From Ardenticatenaceae bacterium (GTDB lineage Bacteria > Chloroflexota > Anaerolineae > Promineifilales > Promineifilaceae): DNA of 64,000 bases. This document shows, in pieces, positions 1-8,631 of this stretch (position 1 is its first letter; every line of letters starts with the position of its first letter). The notes beneath the pieces are model-generated. The model saw nothing but the letters and a program-made list of their open reading frames with translations. It did no database searches and had not been told where the DNA came from. The DNA is taken from positions 75,705-139,704 of the forward strand of contig JACKBR010000007.1 in NCBI GenBank assembly GCA_020634495.1, given 5' to 3'. A program made the position numbers and the translations under genes.

Positions 1-3000
1 GTGGCTATCATCGCGTTGAGATCGCCATAGTTTGGCCACAGCCTGGCAGTGTTGTCAGCGCTGCCAGATAGCAAGTGTTTGCCATCTGGAGAAATGCTTA
101 AGCTCAAAACATCCCCTTTGTGCTCGTTAATGATAACGAGATTTCTGCCGGTTGTATCCCAAATGCGAATTGTGTCATCGTTGCTGGCGGTAATAATTTG
201 GTCACCGTTGGTATCAAAGGCAATGGCATTGACCTGGAGCAAATGACCATCAAGATCAAACAGCCATTCGCCCTCGGTGTCCCAAATCCTTACCTTGCCA
301 TTGTCGTGGGCTGTGGCAATGTAGTCACCTTGCGGTGAGTAGGATGCAAAAATGACATCGTTGTCAAAGGAGCCTTCTACCAGGGTGATTCTATCTCTTT
401 CATCCCAATTATTGGGTGTACTGCTTTCTTGCCAGATGTAAGCTTGCCCTTCCCAGGTAACGGTTAAAATCTGGTTGGCTATCGGCGAAAACTCGACATA
501 ACGAACAATGCTGTCGTGTTCAAGCATATCGGCGACTGTGCCACCAACGTCTCTAATGAAAACGGTGCCATCATTGATAGCTAATTGGGCAAAGAGATCT
601 GAACGATAATTATCGAGGGGGCCATATATAAAATTGATGTCTTTATCTGACGAAAATGAGCTGTCACTTTCGTTTAGGGGGCCGACGGTAACGTCATCTG
701 CGGGCAAGCCACGGTTGTTCCAGAGGGTAAAACCAGTGATTGCATCGCTGCGGTTAGACTCATCTCTGGCGTTGGTTTCAAATGTAATGATATATTCGCC
801 ATCATCACTGAAGTAGGCACCCGCTAAAAAGTTTTCGGATGATAAGCTGGCGACAAAATCACCATTCATATTCCAGATACGAGCTTCTTCCCCATTATAA
901 GTAATAAATTGGTTGCCAACTGGGCTGAAGATGACCTGGGAGATGGGGGATGAATGTCCTTCGTACACGTTGATCGATTTTCCATCGTGATCCCACAGGT
1001 AGGAAATGCCGCTGATGGTTGTGGTGAGGATGTGGCCATTGTTGTTGTCAAATACGGCCGTATTCACCCCACTTGAATGTTCCATGATGCTAATCAGGGT
1101 TCCTTCTTTGTCCCACAGTCGGGCTGTCCCGTCATCCCCGGCGGTAAGGATGCGCTCACCGTCTATGCTAAAAATGATGGAATTTATTTGATTGGCGTGA
1201 TCCAATACGTTTACGGTTTCACCGGCTACTGTCCACAAGGTGGCCGAGTAGTCGTTGTTTAGCGTCAATATAAAGTTGCCATCGGGGCTGAAAATGGCTG
1301 ATTTGATATCTTCGGTATGGAGAAATGTTTGCCTGAATTCTCCTGTGCGAGACCAGAGGCGGGCGGAGTTATCGTCGCTGGCCGTCAAGATATGGTTTCC
1401 ATCTGCAGAAAAAACGGCCGAATTCACCAGATCATCATGGCCAAGCTCGGCGATTAACGTCCCGTCTAAATTCCAGAGGCGGGCAAAGTTGTCCTGACTG
1501 GTTGTTAAAATAAGCGCGGTTTGAGAGTCGAAAACGGCCGTTTTCACCGCGTCGTCATGCCGGAATGATTCAAGTTTACTCCCGTCACTGGACCAGAGGT
1601 AGGCAAAGCGATCATCGCTGGCTGTAAGAATGTAACGGCCGTCCCGGCTAAAGTGGGCCGAGTTCACGCTGTCATCATGGGACAGCTCCATAAGCATTTC
1701 GCCTGTGGTAGAAGACCACAGGCGGGCAATCCCATCATCGCTGGCGGTCAAGATTAACTCTCCACTTGGGCTAAACTCGGCAGAACTCATCTGGCTAACC
1801 TCATCTGAGGCAGATCCACCAAACAGGGTCTTTTTAGGCTCGCCAATGAGGGTCATCACAGGTAGCCCCGCTGCGTTCCACAGCCGAGCCGTACCGTCTG
1901 CCCCAGCGGTTAAAAGCAGGCTGCCGTCGGGGGAGAATTGGCCACTGTTTGCACTACCGACATGACCGGCAAGCACGCCTTGACTCCAAAGTTTGAGCGT
2001 GTTGTAAAGGGCGCTGTACGCCTGTTCCGACAAACTTTCATCCAGTGAAGAAGTTGTGTTTGCTGCCTGGTAGGCTGTTATTAAATCTTCTACCGGATTA
2101 CCGCTTATTTGCAGGTTAAGTTCAATTAGGCGCAAGCGACTGTCTGCCAGGTCTCTATCGGCAATGGCTGTCGCCGCCAATGATTCATTTTCTGAAGCCA
2201 ATGATCTGGAGCTTAACCCTAAAATGATGGCAATGAAAACGGCCGCTGCCAGGACGGCAGACAGTGCAATTAGCCGCAAAGTGACTTTTCTGGCTTTAAC
2301 TTTCTCTTCTCGCTCTTTGCGCTCTGCCTCCTCCCTACTTTTGACAATAAACGCTATTTCGCCAGACCGGATCATTTGGCGATTATTTTTTAAATATTCC
2401 AGGGCAATGGCCAGATAGGCACCGCTCAATAAATAGCTTGGGTCTTCGTTATTCGTCTGCCATTGTTTCAGATCTGTACGGAGACGATCTTGCCAGGCGC
2501 GGAACTCGCGATGGGTGTTCATCCAGATTTGCAGCAGTTCCCAGCGTTGAATGAGCGCTTCATGGATGACTTCAGCGGTGTCGTGGCTGCTCTCGTCCCG
2601 GTCGGTGACCAGTAAGCGATTATCTGAACCGGCCAATTTTTGCACGAGTGGCCAGTTAGCCTGGCCTAATTCCTCTTTGGTGGCCAGGCGACGGGTGTCT
2701 TCGGCCCCTGCCCCAGGATGCACGAGCTGAACAAAAATGCGCTCAACCAGAGTTTTTTCTTCAACGGTCAGATTGTTGTAAACGTTGTCGGCGTGGCGGG
2801 CCAGTGCGCCGTGTACCTGGCCAATGCGCTCGTAGGCGCTGTGAATGAGGCGGCGATTGCTTTGCTGCTGCCACAGTTCAGTCAGAGCAAATTCTAGCAG
2901 GGGGAGATTACGGCCGTCTGTCCCAACATCATCTAAAATGCGCTCAACCAACCCTTCTTCAAAATGCACGTTGGCCCGCTTCGCTGGTTCCACAATGACC

Positions 3001-3923
3001 CGGCGCAGCTCATCGGGCGTCATGGGCCCTAGCTTAATGTCGTCGGTTTGCAGGGCGGTGACCAGCGCGGGGTAATTTAGCGCCTGCCCCATGAAATCGG
3101 CGCGCAAGGTGAAAACCATGTGCATGTTGTCGGGCTGAGACTCAGACTCGGCCTCATCTATGGTTTGGTTGAGAAGCAAACGCAAAAAGCTGTGACGTGT
3201 TTCCGGCTCAGTACAAAGAGTGAACAGTTCTTCAAACTGGTCGGCAATGAGCAGGAGGCGGCTGCCTGGCGGTTGTTGCCCCAAGATGCCGAGTATCATT
3301 TGGTTGAGGGCAACTTCGCCATTTTTAAGCTGTTTTTCTAGCTTATTTGTTTCGGCAAGCTGGTCAACTTTGCTCAGGGTTGGGTCAAAATGGGGCAGGA
3401 GGACAGCAACCAGGGAGCGAAACGGCCGTTCCCCCGGTCGAAAATTGATCACCAGCCAGTTACCCAGTTGGCGCAGGGTGGGCACCAACCCGGCAAACAC
3501 AACGGAAGATTTGCCGCTGCCAGAGGGGCCGATAACGGTGGTTAACGGGCGGGCCAGGACAAACTCAGCCAGCTCTTTGGAAAATGCTTCACGGCCAAAA
3601 AAGAGATGTTCATCTTCTTCGCGGAAGGCAAAAAGGCCGCGATAGGGGCAGGGTTGGTCAGGCAGGGGGCCGGTTGGCCAATCATAGCTGGGGGCTGCTT
3701 CGGCACAGGCCGCGATAAGATTATCCAGGTCGTTTTGGCTGTCGGCGTGTTCGATGATCTTGCGGATAACGGCCGTTTTTCCCTGAGCCTCCCCACCAAA
3801 CTTGTCAAAATCATACTCAAGATCAAAACAAAGCGTACGCAAGCCATCCAGGTTAAAAGCTAAATCCATTAACCGGCGTAACTCGGCGTTTTGTCTTGGT
3901 TCAGGCTGGGGTGCGTCGATCAT
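1..3923 (-). CDS. EAD-nSTAND NTPase with WD40 repeats (3' end beyond window)
   Basis: Open from an ATG at 3923 to the window edge, giving 1307 visible residues without a stop; the C-terminus is missing. Residues ~12-80 form a small helical domain (LCFDLEYDFDKF...KIIEHADSQNDLDNLI) of the effector-associated (EAD1-like, death-like adaptor) type. A P-loop GPSGSGKS lies at 132-139 after the nSTAND-typical PYRGLFAFREEDEHLFFGR. One membrane segment lies near 546-569. From ~645 onward there are many WD40 units (repeated LTASDD.ARLW and HDD.VNSAVFS patterns). Known for the family: STAND NTPases are switch-like sensors; WD40 blades sense and the EAD recruits an effector carrying a matching EAD. A matching EAD is present at the C-terminus of the 8632-10797 protein. 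Reading direction, frame and domains are clear; the stimulus is unknown. Confidence 0.9.
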   Translation of the reverse strand, partial: MIDAPQPEPRQNAELRRLMDLAFNLDGLRTLCFDLEYDFDKFGGEAQGKTAVIRKIIEHADSQNDLDNLIAACAEAAPSYDWPTGPLPDQPCPYRGLFAFREEDEHLFFGREAFSKELAEFVLARPLTTVIGPSGSGKSSVVFAGLVPTLRQLGNWLVINFRPGERPFRSLVAVLLPHFDPTLSKVDQLAETNKLEKQLKNGEVALNQMILGILGQQPPGSRLLLIADQFEELFTLCTEPETRHSFLRLLLNQTIDEAESESQPDNMHMVFTLRADFMGQALNYPALVTALQTDDIKLGPMTPDELRRVIVEPAKRANVHFEEGLVERILDDVGTDGRNLPLLEFALTELWQQQSNRRLIHSAYERIGQVHGALARHADNVYNNLTVEEKTLVERIFVQLVHPGAGAEDTRRLATKEELGQANWPLVQKLAGSDNRLLVTDRDESSHDTAEVIHEALIQRWELLQIWMNTHREFRAWQDRLRTDLKQWQTNNEDPSYLLSGAYLAIALEYLKNNRQMIRSGEIAFIVKSREEAERKEREEKVKARKVTLRLIALSAVLAAAVFIAIILGLSSRSLASENESLAATAIADRDLADSRLRLIELNLQISGNPVEDLITAYQAANTTSSLDESLSEQAYSALYNTLKLWSQGVLAGHVGSANSGQFSPDGSLLLTAGADGTARLWNAAGLPVMTLIGEPKKTLFGGSASDEVSQMSSAEFSPSGELILTASDDGIARLWSSTTGEMLMELSHDDSVNSAHFSRDGRYILTASDDRFAYLWSSDGSKLESFRHDDAVKTAVFDSQTALILTTSQDNFARLWNLDGTLIAELGHDDLVNSAVFSADGNHILTASDDNSARLWSRTGEFRQTFLHTEDIKSAIFSPDGNFILTLNNDYSATLWTVAGETVNVLDHANQINSIIFSIDGERILTAGDDGTARLWDKEGTLISIMEHSSGVNTAVFDNNNGHILTTTISGISYLWDHDGKSINVYEGHSSPISQVIFSPVGNQFITYNGEEARIWNMNGDFVASLSSENFLAGAYFSDDGEYIITFETNARDESNRSDAITGFTLWNNRGLPADDVTVGPLNESDSSFSSDKDINFIYGPLDNYRSDLFAQLAINDGTVFIRDVGGTVADMLEHDSIVRYVEFSPIANQILTVTWEGQAYIWQESSTPNNWDERDRITLVEGSFDNDVIFASYSPQGDYIATAHDNGKVRIWDTEGEWLFDLDGHLLQVNAIAFDTNGDQIITASNDDTIRIWDTTGRNLVIINEHKGDVLSLSISPDGKHLLSGSADNTARLWPNYGDLNAMIA

Positions 3924-3955
3924 CGTTTTATTGGATTCTGTTTTTACTGTTACTG

Positions 3956-4013
3956 AAAAAGCTACAGAGGGAGAAAAGGAGATAAATCGGCTCTGCCCCT
4001 TTGTAGCCTAAAA
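3956..4013. repeat. Degenerate CACAGAG-type intergenic repeat (copy C)
   Basis: AAAAGCTACAGAGGGAGAAA followed by CTCTGCCCCTTTGTAGCC forms an imperfect inverted repeat. It resembles, with several changes, the elements at 18915-18993 and 56297-56396. It lies in the divergent region between the STAND gene and the sigma factor gene. The match is by eye and this copy is the weakest of the three. Confidence 0.5.
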
Positions 4014-4158
4014 TGTAAAGAATGTAGAAATTCTTAATATATTTTGCCGGAAAAGGAGCAATCTGCCCACTCATTTTGCTTTTTCACGCGAATTTGCATC
4101 CTTTTTCCGCAAATCCCGTTACTCTTGGTAAGGATGTTGATCAGCAACCCTAAAAAAT

Positions 4159-4719
4159 ATGGAAAAACACGCAGTGGAAGATGATTTAAGACTGGTAACC
4201 CAGGCGCAGTCAGGCAACATAGAAGCAGTTGGGCATTTGTTCGACAAACATTACCGCTCAATGTTTCGCTACTTTTTTGCCCGTGTGGGGCAGCGGCAGC
4301 AGGCCGAAGACCTGGCTGGTGAGCTGTTTACCCGGATGGTGCATCATTTGCCTTCTTTCAAACCGTCTGGCGTGCCGTTTCGGGCCTGGCTGTTTCGCAT
4401 TGCCTATAACCTGACGATGGATCATTTTCGCGTGAGCAATGGCCAGGAGCTGACATCGTTGGATCAGGCAGCGCCCATTGCCCAGCCGGAACAAAATCCG
4501 GTGCGCCAGGTGGAACAGCAAATGACCCATGAGATGTTGCACACGATGCTAGAAACGTTGGTGCCAGAGCAGCGGCAGGTCATTATTTTGCGCTTTTTGG
4601 TGGGGCTGTCTTTGCAGGAAACGGCCGATGTCATGGAACGATCGCTTTCGGCCGTGAAGGCAATGCAGCACCGGGGCTTAAAAACAATGCGGGCTGCGCT
4701 GGCCCAGGTTGAATTGTAA
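4159..4719 (+). CDS. ECF-type RNA polymerase sigma factor
   Basis: 186 residues, the usual length for an extracytoplasmic-function sigma-70 factor. Region 2 is at ~10-95 (LFDKHYRSMFRYFFARVG, AEDLAGELFTRM, FRAWLFRIAYNLTMDHFR). Region 4 is at ~127-180 (LVPEQRQVIILRFLVGLSLQETADVM, then SLSAVKAMQHRGLKTMR, the HTH that contacts the -35 element). It directs RNA polymerase to its own promoters. The next gene, whose ATG lies 19 bases past this stop, encodes a membrane FecR-like protein and is the probable anti-sigma or regulatory partner. No strong Shine-Dalgarno precedes the ATG. Target promoters cannot be read from this window. Confidence 0.93.
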   Translation: MEKHAVEDDLRLVTQAQSGNIEAVGHLFDKHYRSMFRYFFARVGQRQQAEDLAGELFTRMVHHLPSFKPSGVPFRAWLFRIAYNLTMDHFRVSNGQELTSLDQAAPIAQPEQNPVRQVEQQMTHEMLHTMLETLVPEQRQVIILRFLVGLSLQETADVMERSLSAVKAMQHRGLKTMRAALAQVEL

Positions 4720-4738
4720 TGAACACAGGACATTTACG

Positions 4739-7273
4739 ATGAACGATTATGATGAAATTCTACAGGCGCGAGTAGCCCGGCTGGAAGCGGGGGAGCCATT
4801 GACCACCGCTGGGGCGGATTTGCCGGAAGAAACGGCCGTTGCTCTAAACCTCGCCGCCGAATTACAAAACCTCACTTTGCCGGAACCGGAGGAAACGGCC
4901 GTTCAGCATCATCGCGCAGCGGCCATTCGGGCAGCGCAGCAGCAGTTTGCCGCAGCAAAGCCGGTGCCTGCTCCCGCTTCACCCGGATGGTATGCCGCTT
5001 TCACCGCCTGGCTGCGCGGCCATCGTGGCTTTGCGGCCGGAGCGGTGGCCTTTGCCGCCGTTTTGCTGGTTCTGTTTGCCTTTGCCAGCGGCTGGCTGGA
5101 TCGGGGTTCGCGCCCTGGCCCAACCGTGCTGGAAGCGGATGAAGCCAATCCTGCCCAGGCTGATGAGGGTGATTCTGGCAGCACGTTCTTCGACCAGTTG
5201 TTTGGCAACGATGACGAAGTTGCTGAATCGGCCGGGGCTGAAAATCCAGCTGAGGTTGCCGATTTGCCAGCGGCCAGTGAAGATGAGAACGAAGCGAATG
5301 CCGCAGCGACGGCAGAAGCGGCCTCGAGCATGTTTGTGCCTTTTTTGAGCGCCCCGCTGCAAATTGGCCCGCAAACGGCCGTTTTAGGCGATCTCCAAGG
5401 GGTTGTTTCTGTCCAAACGGCGGATGGCAGTTGGCAGCAAGTTAGCTCGCTCAGCAGCGTGGCTGCGGGCAGCCGAGTGCGCATAGGCACGCTCTCCAAA
5501 GCCAGCCTTACCTTTTTTGATGGCAGCGTGGCCAAACTTGGCCCAGACAGCGAACTTTCAATTGATACCCTAAATGCCTTGCCTGCCGAACAAGGCTTTC
5601 GCACCGTTGTCCTAACCCAATGGCGCGGCGACAGCAGCCATGAGGTTGCCTTCCGCAACGACGGCGGTTCACGCTACGAAGTGCAATCCCCCAGCGGCAC
5701 GGGTGTGGCCCGCGGCACTGTTTTCCAGGTGTCCGTATTGCCCGATCTCACCAGCCGCTACACCGTTTTGCACGGCCGTGTGGATGTGACCAGCATCAGC
5801 GTAACGGTTTCGGTGATGGCCGGGCAGCTCAGCACCATCCTGGCCGATCAGCCACCTGCGCCCCCTGTTTTCCAGGTCAGTGGTGAAGGGGAAGTGACGG
5901 AAATGGGCGAAAGCTGGACGATTGGCGGCCAGACGTTTGCCACGGACGAACAAACGGTGATTGTGGGCAATCCGCAGCTGGGCGACTGGGTCAAGGTGCT
6001 GGGGCATTTGCTGGATGACGGAACGAAGGTGGCGGATCAGATTGTGCTGGTGCGCCAGGTGCCGCAAGATTTGTTTACCCTTACGGCCGTTGTCACCGAA
6101 ATGGGTGAAGAACAGTGGTTGTTGGGCGATGTGGTTATTTTGCTCGATGGGGAAACGGCCGTTGCCCCCGACATTGAATTGGGTGACCGGGTGCGGGTGA
6201 GCGGGCTGGTGCAGGCAGATGGCAGCCTGCTGGCCCGGCGCATTCTGGCCCACTCAGACGACGAGTCGCCATTTGAGTTTACCGGCGTGGTGCAAGCCAT
6301 TGGCGATGAGCGCTGGTTCATTTCTGGGATTGAGGTGGCGGTGAACGGCCGTACCGAAATCAAAGAGTCCCCAGAAGTGGGTGATGTGGTCAAAGTGGAA
6401 GGGCACATCACCTCAGACGGCCTCTGGCTGGCTGACGAGATCAAAGCGGCCGACGATGATGAGGAGCACGGCGCAAAGTTTGAGTTCACTGGCCTAGTAG
6501 AAACCATCGATCCCTGGCTGGTAGCTGGTGTTTCGCTTAGCATAGACGACTGGACCGAGATTGATACGGCCGTGGAGCCGGGCAGCCTGGTAAAAGTAGC
6601 AGGCATCATTTTGCCAGATGGCACCTGGCTGGCCGAAGAAATCAAGCTGCTTGATGACCAGGCGGATGACAAAACCATCCTCATCTTCACGGGCGTTGTA
6701 GAAAGCACCGATCCGTGGATGGTGAACGGCATCACGCTGCTGGCCACAGACGAATCGCACATTGCCGCTGGCCTGATGGAAGGCAGCCTGGTGCGGGTCG
6801 CGGCGCGTCTGTCTGTGGATGGCGACTGGGAGATTTTGTGGATACGGCCGTTGCTGCCCCCCACTCTTGGCTGCTTCACAGTTCACACCCGCATTGCTAC
6901 CATCAATGGCTCCCAAATTACCCTGGCCAACTGGCCCACCGTCGCCCTGGATGACGCGGTGCAGGTAGAAGGCAACCTGGTACCCAACAGCACCGTTGCC
7001 CTCACCATTTGCCTGGGGCATGATGGCACAATTGTGGTGGTCAATATCATTGTGATTCAGGTCGTCATTAACCCAACGCCGGGTTCAGATGGGGATGGGC
7101 ATGACGATGACGGTAACGACAATGGCGGCGGCAATCGGGTAACAATTTGCCACAAAGACCGGAATACATTGACCATCTCAGAGTCTGGACTCAATGGCCA
7201 TCTTGGGCATGGCGACACGCTTGGCGCGTGCGGCCAGGGAGATGACCACGACGACGATGACGACGACGATTAG
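4739..7273 (+). CDS. FecR-domain, DUF5666-repeat membrane protein (putative anti-sigma)
   Basis: The start is taken at ATG 4739 (ACAGGA upstream) rather than a TTG at 4709 that overlaps the sigma gene; this gives 844 residues. A cytoplasmic N-terminus (~1-95) precedes one membrane helix (~97-118, AAGAVAFAAVLLVLFAFA). An acidic linker and a FecR-like domain follow (GDLQGVVSVQTADGSW..., RGTVFQVSV). About six DUF5666-like OB-fold repeats lie at ~380-760 (FEFTGVVQAIG...GDVVKVEG). Then comes a VTICHK...GHLGHGDTLG motif near 800 and a poly-Asp tail. FecR proteins transmit envelope signals to ECF sigma factors, and the coupling to the preceding sigma gene supports that role. The D-rich end may bind cations (inference). 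Confidence 0.85.
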   Translation: MNDYDEILQARVARLEAGEPLTTAGADLPEETAVALNLAAELQNLTLPEPEETAVQHHRAAAIRAAQQQFAAAKPVPAPASPGWYAAFTAWLRGHRGFAAGAVAFAAVLLVLFAFASGWLDRGSRPGPTVLEADEANPAQADEGDSGSTFFDQLFGNDDEVAESAGAENPAEVADLPAASEDENEANAAATAEAASSMFVPFLSAPLQIGPQTAVLGDLQGVVSVQTADGSWQQVSSLSSVAAGSRVRIGTLSKASLTFFDGSVAKLGPDSELSIDTLNALPAEQGFRTVVLTQWRGDSSHEVAFRNDGGSRYEVQSPSGTGVARGTVFQVSVLPDLTSRYTVLHGRVDVTSISVTVSVMAGQLSTILADQPPAPPVFQVSGEGEVTEMGESWTIGGQTFATDEQTVIVGNPQLGDWVKVLGHLLDDGTKVADQIVLVRQVPQDLFTLTAVVTEMGEEQWLLGDVVILLDGETAVAPDIELGDRVRVSGLVQADGSLLARRILAHSDDESPFEFTGVVQAIGDERWFISGIEVAVNGRTEIKESPEVGDVVKVEGHITSDGLWLADEIKAADDDEEHGAKFEFTGLVETIDPWLVAGVSLSIDDWTEIDTAVEPGSLVKVAGIILPDGTWLAEEIKLLDDQADDKTILIFTGVVESTDPWMVNGITLLATDESHIAAGLMEGSLVRVAARLSVDGDWEILWIRPLLPPTLGCFTVHTRIATINGSQITLANWPTVALDDAVQVEGNLVPNSTVALTICLGHDGTIVVVNIIVIQVVINPTPGSDGDGHDDDGNDNGGGNRVTICHKDRNTLTISESGLNGHLGHGDTLGACGQGDDHDDDDDDD

Positions 7274-7306
7274 GTAAGCGCTTATTCATCCCTTGTTTTG
7301 GGCGAG

Positions 7307-7348
7307 CGCCCTCTGGCCTATCCTGGGTCAGAGGGCGTTTTGCTTTTT
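7307..7348 (+). terminator. Rho-independent terminator after the FecR/DUF5666 gene
   Basis: CGCCCTCTG (7307-7315) pairs with CAGAGGGCG (7329-7337), followed by TTTTGCTTTTT. It lies 34 bases after the stop codon and closes the sigma/FecR operon. Confidence 0.85.
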
Positions 7349-7458
7349 GGTAGCCTCCTGGAGTACGCGCAATTCCCAAATCGTTGGATGGGCCTTTCGC
7401 AAGCTTGCCTGGCAGAAAAACCGGGTATGCGAATAGCCAAGATAGTCCCAACGGCCGT

Positions 7459-7487
7459 TTGGTTCACCTGCATAACTTTGTTACAAT
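7459..7487 (+). promoter_or_regulatory. Putative sigma-70 promoter for the ridA-family gene
   Basis: TTGGTT (7459-7464), 17 bases, then TACAAT (7482-7487). The -10 is good and the -35 moderate. It lies in the 354-base gap 7274-7627, which otherwise holds only the terminator. Confidence 0.35.
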
Positions 7488-7627
7488 CTTTTCACCCGCC
7501 CACAACAACAAAGCCAGGCACAGTCTGTTCAATCATACAATTTGTCTGGCCGTAGAATGTTTAAATCCTGATAGAACATCTTGCCACTTTTACCCAGAAA
7601 CACATGAAGGTTTGAAAGGAGAAGGTC

Positions 7628-8032
7628 ATGAAACGAATGAACATTTCCAGCGGTGCCCCTTGGGAGTCGATTGTTGGGTACTCACGCGCTGTGCGGGTGG
7701 GGCCTTATGTGCATGTGGCTGGCACAACGGCCGTAAACGGCGCTGGCGAACTGGTAAGCGCAGATGACCCTTATAACCAAACTGTGTTCATCTTAAAGAA
7801 AATAGAGACGGCGCTACAGCAAGCCGGAGCCGAATTAACAGATGTGGTGCGCACGCGCATTTACGTGACTGATGTTACCGATTGGGATGAAGTGGGGCGG
7901 GCACATGGCGAGGTGTTTGGCAATATTCGCCCAGCGGCAACGCTGGTAGAGGTAACCTCGTTGTTGGAGCCTGAAATGCTGGTAGAAATTGAAGCAGATG
8001 CTATTTGTGCAGAGGGGACAGCTTTTAGCTGA
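7628..8032 (+). CDS. RidA/YjgF/UK114-family protein
   Basis: 134 residues, the full length of the family. Family-type motifs are VRVGPYVHVAGTTAV at the N-terminal strand, QTVFILKKIETALQQAGAELTDVVRTRIYVTD, and the C-terminal RPAATLVEVTSLLEPEMLVEIEADAI. RidA proteins are trimers; archetypes deaminate reactive enamine/imine intermediates, and the conserved Arg in the RPAATLVEV segment (equivalent of E. coli RidA Arg105) is present. A good Shine-Dalgarno (AAGGAGAAGG) precedes the ATG. It is monocistronic by its own promoter and flanking hairpins. The exact RidA subgroup cannot be assigned by eye. Confidence 0.9.
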   Translation: MKRMNISSGAPWESIVGYSRAVRVGPYVHVAGTTAVNGAGELVSADDPYNQTVFILKKIETALQQAGAELTDVVRTRIYVTDVTDWDEVGRAHGEVFGNIRPAATLVEVTSLLEPEMLVEIEADAICAEGTAFS

Positions 8033-8053
8033 AATTGGGGAAACGCCATCCGC

Positions 8054-8098
8054 CCCCGGCAATCTGTTTGGGAAATTTGCTCAGAAACAGCGCCGGGG
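8054..8098 (+). other. GC-rich hairpin downstream of the ridA-family gene
   Basis: CCCCGGC (8054-8060) pairs with GCCGGGG (8092-8098), and inside it CTGTTT (8064-8069) pairs with AAACAG (8085-8090). No U-tract follows, so this is a transcript-end stabiliser or weak terminator at best. Confidence 0.45.
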
Positions 8099-8183
8099 AT
8101 AAGACGTTGTGATTGACCTTTTAACGATTCAATCGGTTGTGCTAAGCGAGCTGCTTTCTTTGGTTTGCGTCACTGGGCAAAAA

Positions 8184-8357
8184 CTAGAAGCTAGCCTGGT
8201 TGATAATCAAAGATAGAACCATGCTGAGCACAATAAGAATGCCCATAACCAGTAAAAACTTTTCGGCAAAAGTTCGCTTACGGTTATAAATTCTATTCCT
8301 TTCTGAAATCTGCGGCGGTTTCTTTTTTGGCTGACGCCGTTTTCTTACTTTGGCCAT
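8184..8357 (-). CDS. Small basic single-pass membrane protein, 57 aa
   Basis: The ATG at 8357 is preceded by AGGAG at good spacing, and the frame ends at TAG (8184). The N-terminal ~30 residues are very basic (MAKVRKRRQPKKKPPQ, then RNRIYNRKRTFAE). A single hydrophobic helix follows (FLLVMGILIVLSMVLSLII), and the protein ends in NQASF. It looks like a short type II membrane protein with a cytoplasmic positive arm. I do not recognise the family and assign no function. It is convergent with the ridA-family gene. The region 8358-8631 upstream holds no other gene that I can see. Confidence 0.6.
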   Translation of the reverse strand: MAKVRKRRQPKKKPPQISERNRIYNRKRTFAEKFLLVMGILIVLSMVLSLIINQASF

Positions 8358-8631
8358 CTGAATTGACTCCTTACTAATAATAACTAACCTGAATTGCGCC
8401 CCTCAGTATAGCATAAATGGCCGGTAGTGTGAAAAATAGAGTGTGGTTCAGAAGGTAAATCATCGCCAGGAAAAGGCTAAAGGTTGCCAGTTTCGACGTA
8501 GTGATTGGCTAAACAAGCCACCCCAAAAGCCAACATTTTAGGTGATGGGGTCGTTTTGAGGTTATCCAAGACTTATATTCGTTAGCTAACGTCGTTGTAT
8601 CGCAACAATCATTTCGTCCAGATACGGATCA

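Noticed and set aside
4909..6879. Long minus-strand open frames opposite the FecR/DUF5666 gene
   Set aside because: They are antisense shadows of a GC-rich gene, with no domain or start signal of their own.
8054..8098. Hairpin after the ridA-family gene as an intrinsic terminator
   Set aside because: The stem is good but no U-tract follows, so it is listed only as a hairpin.
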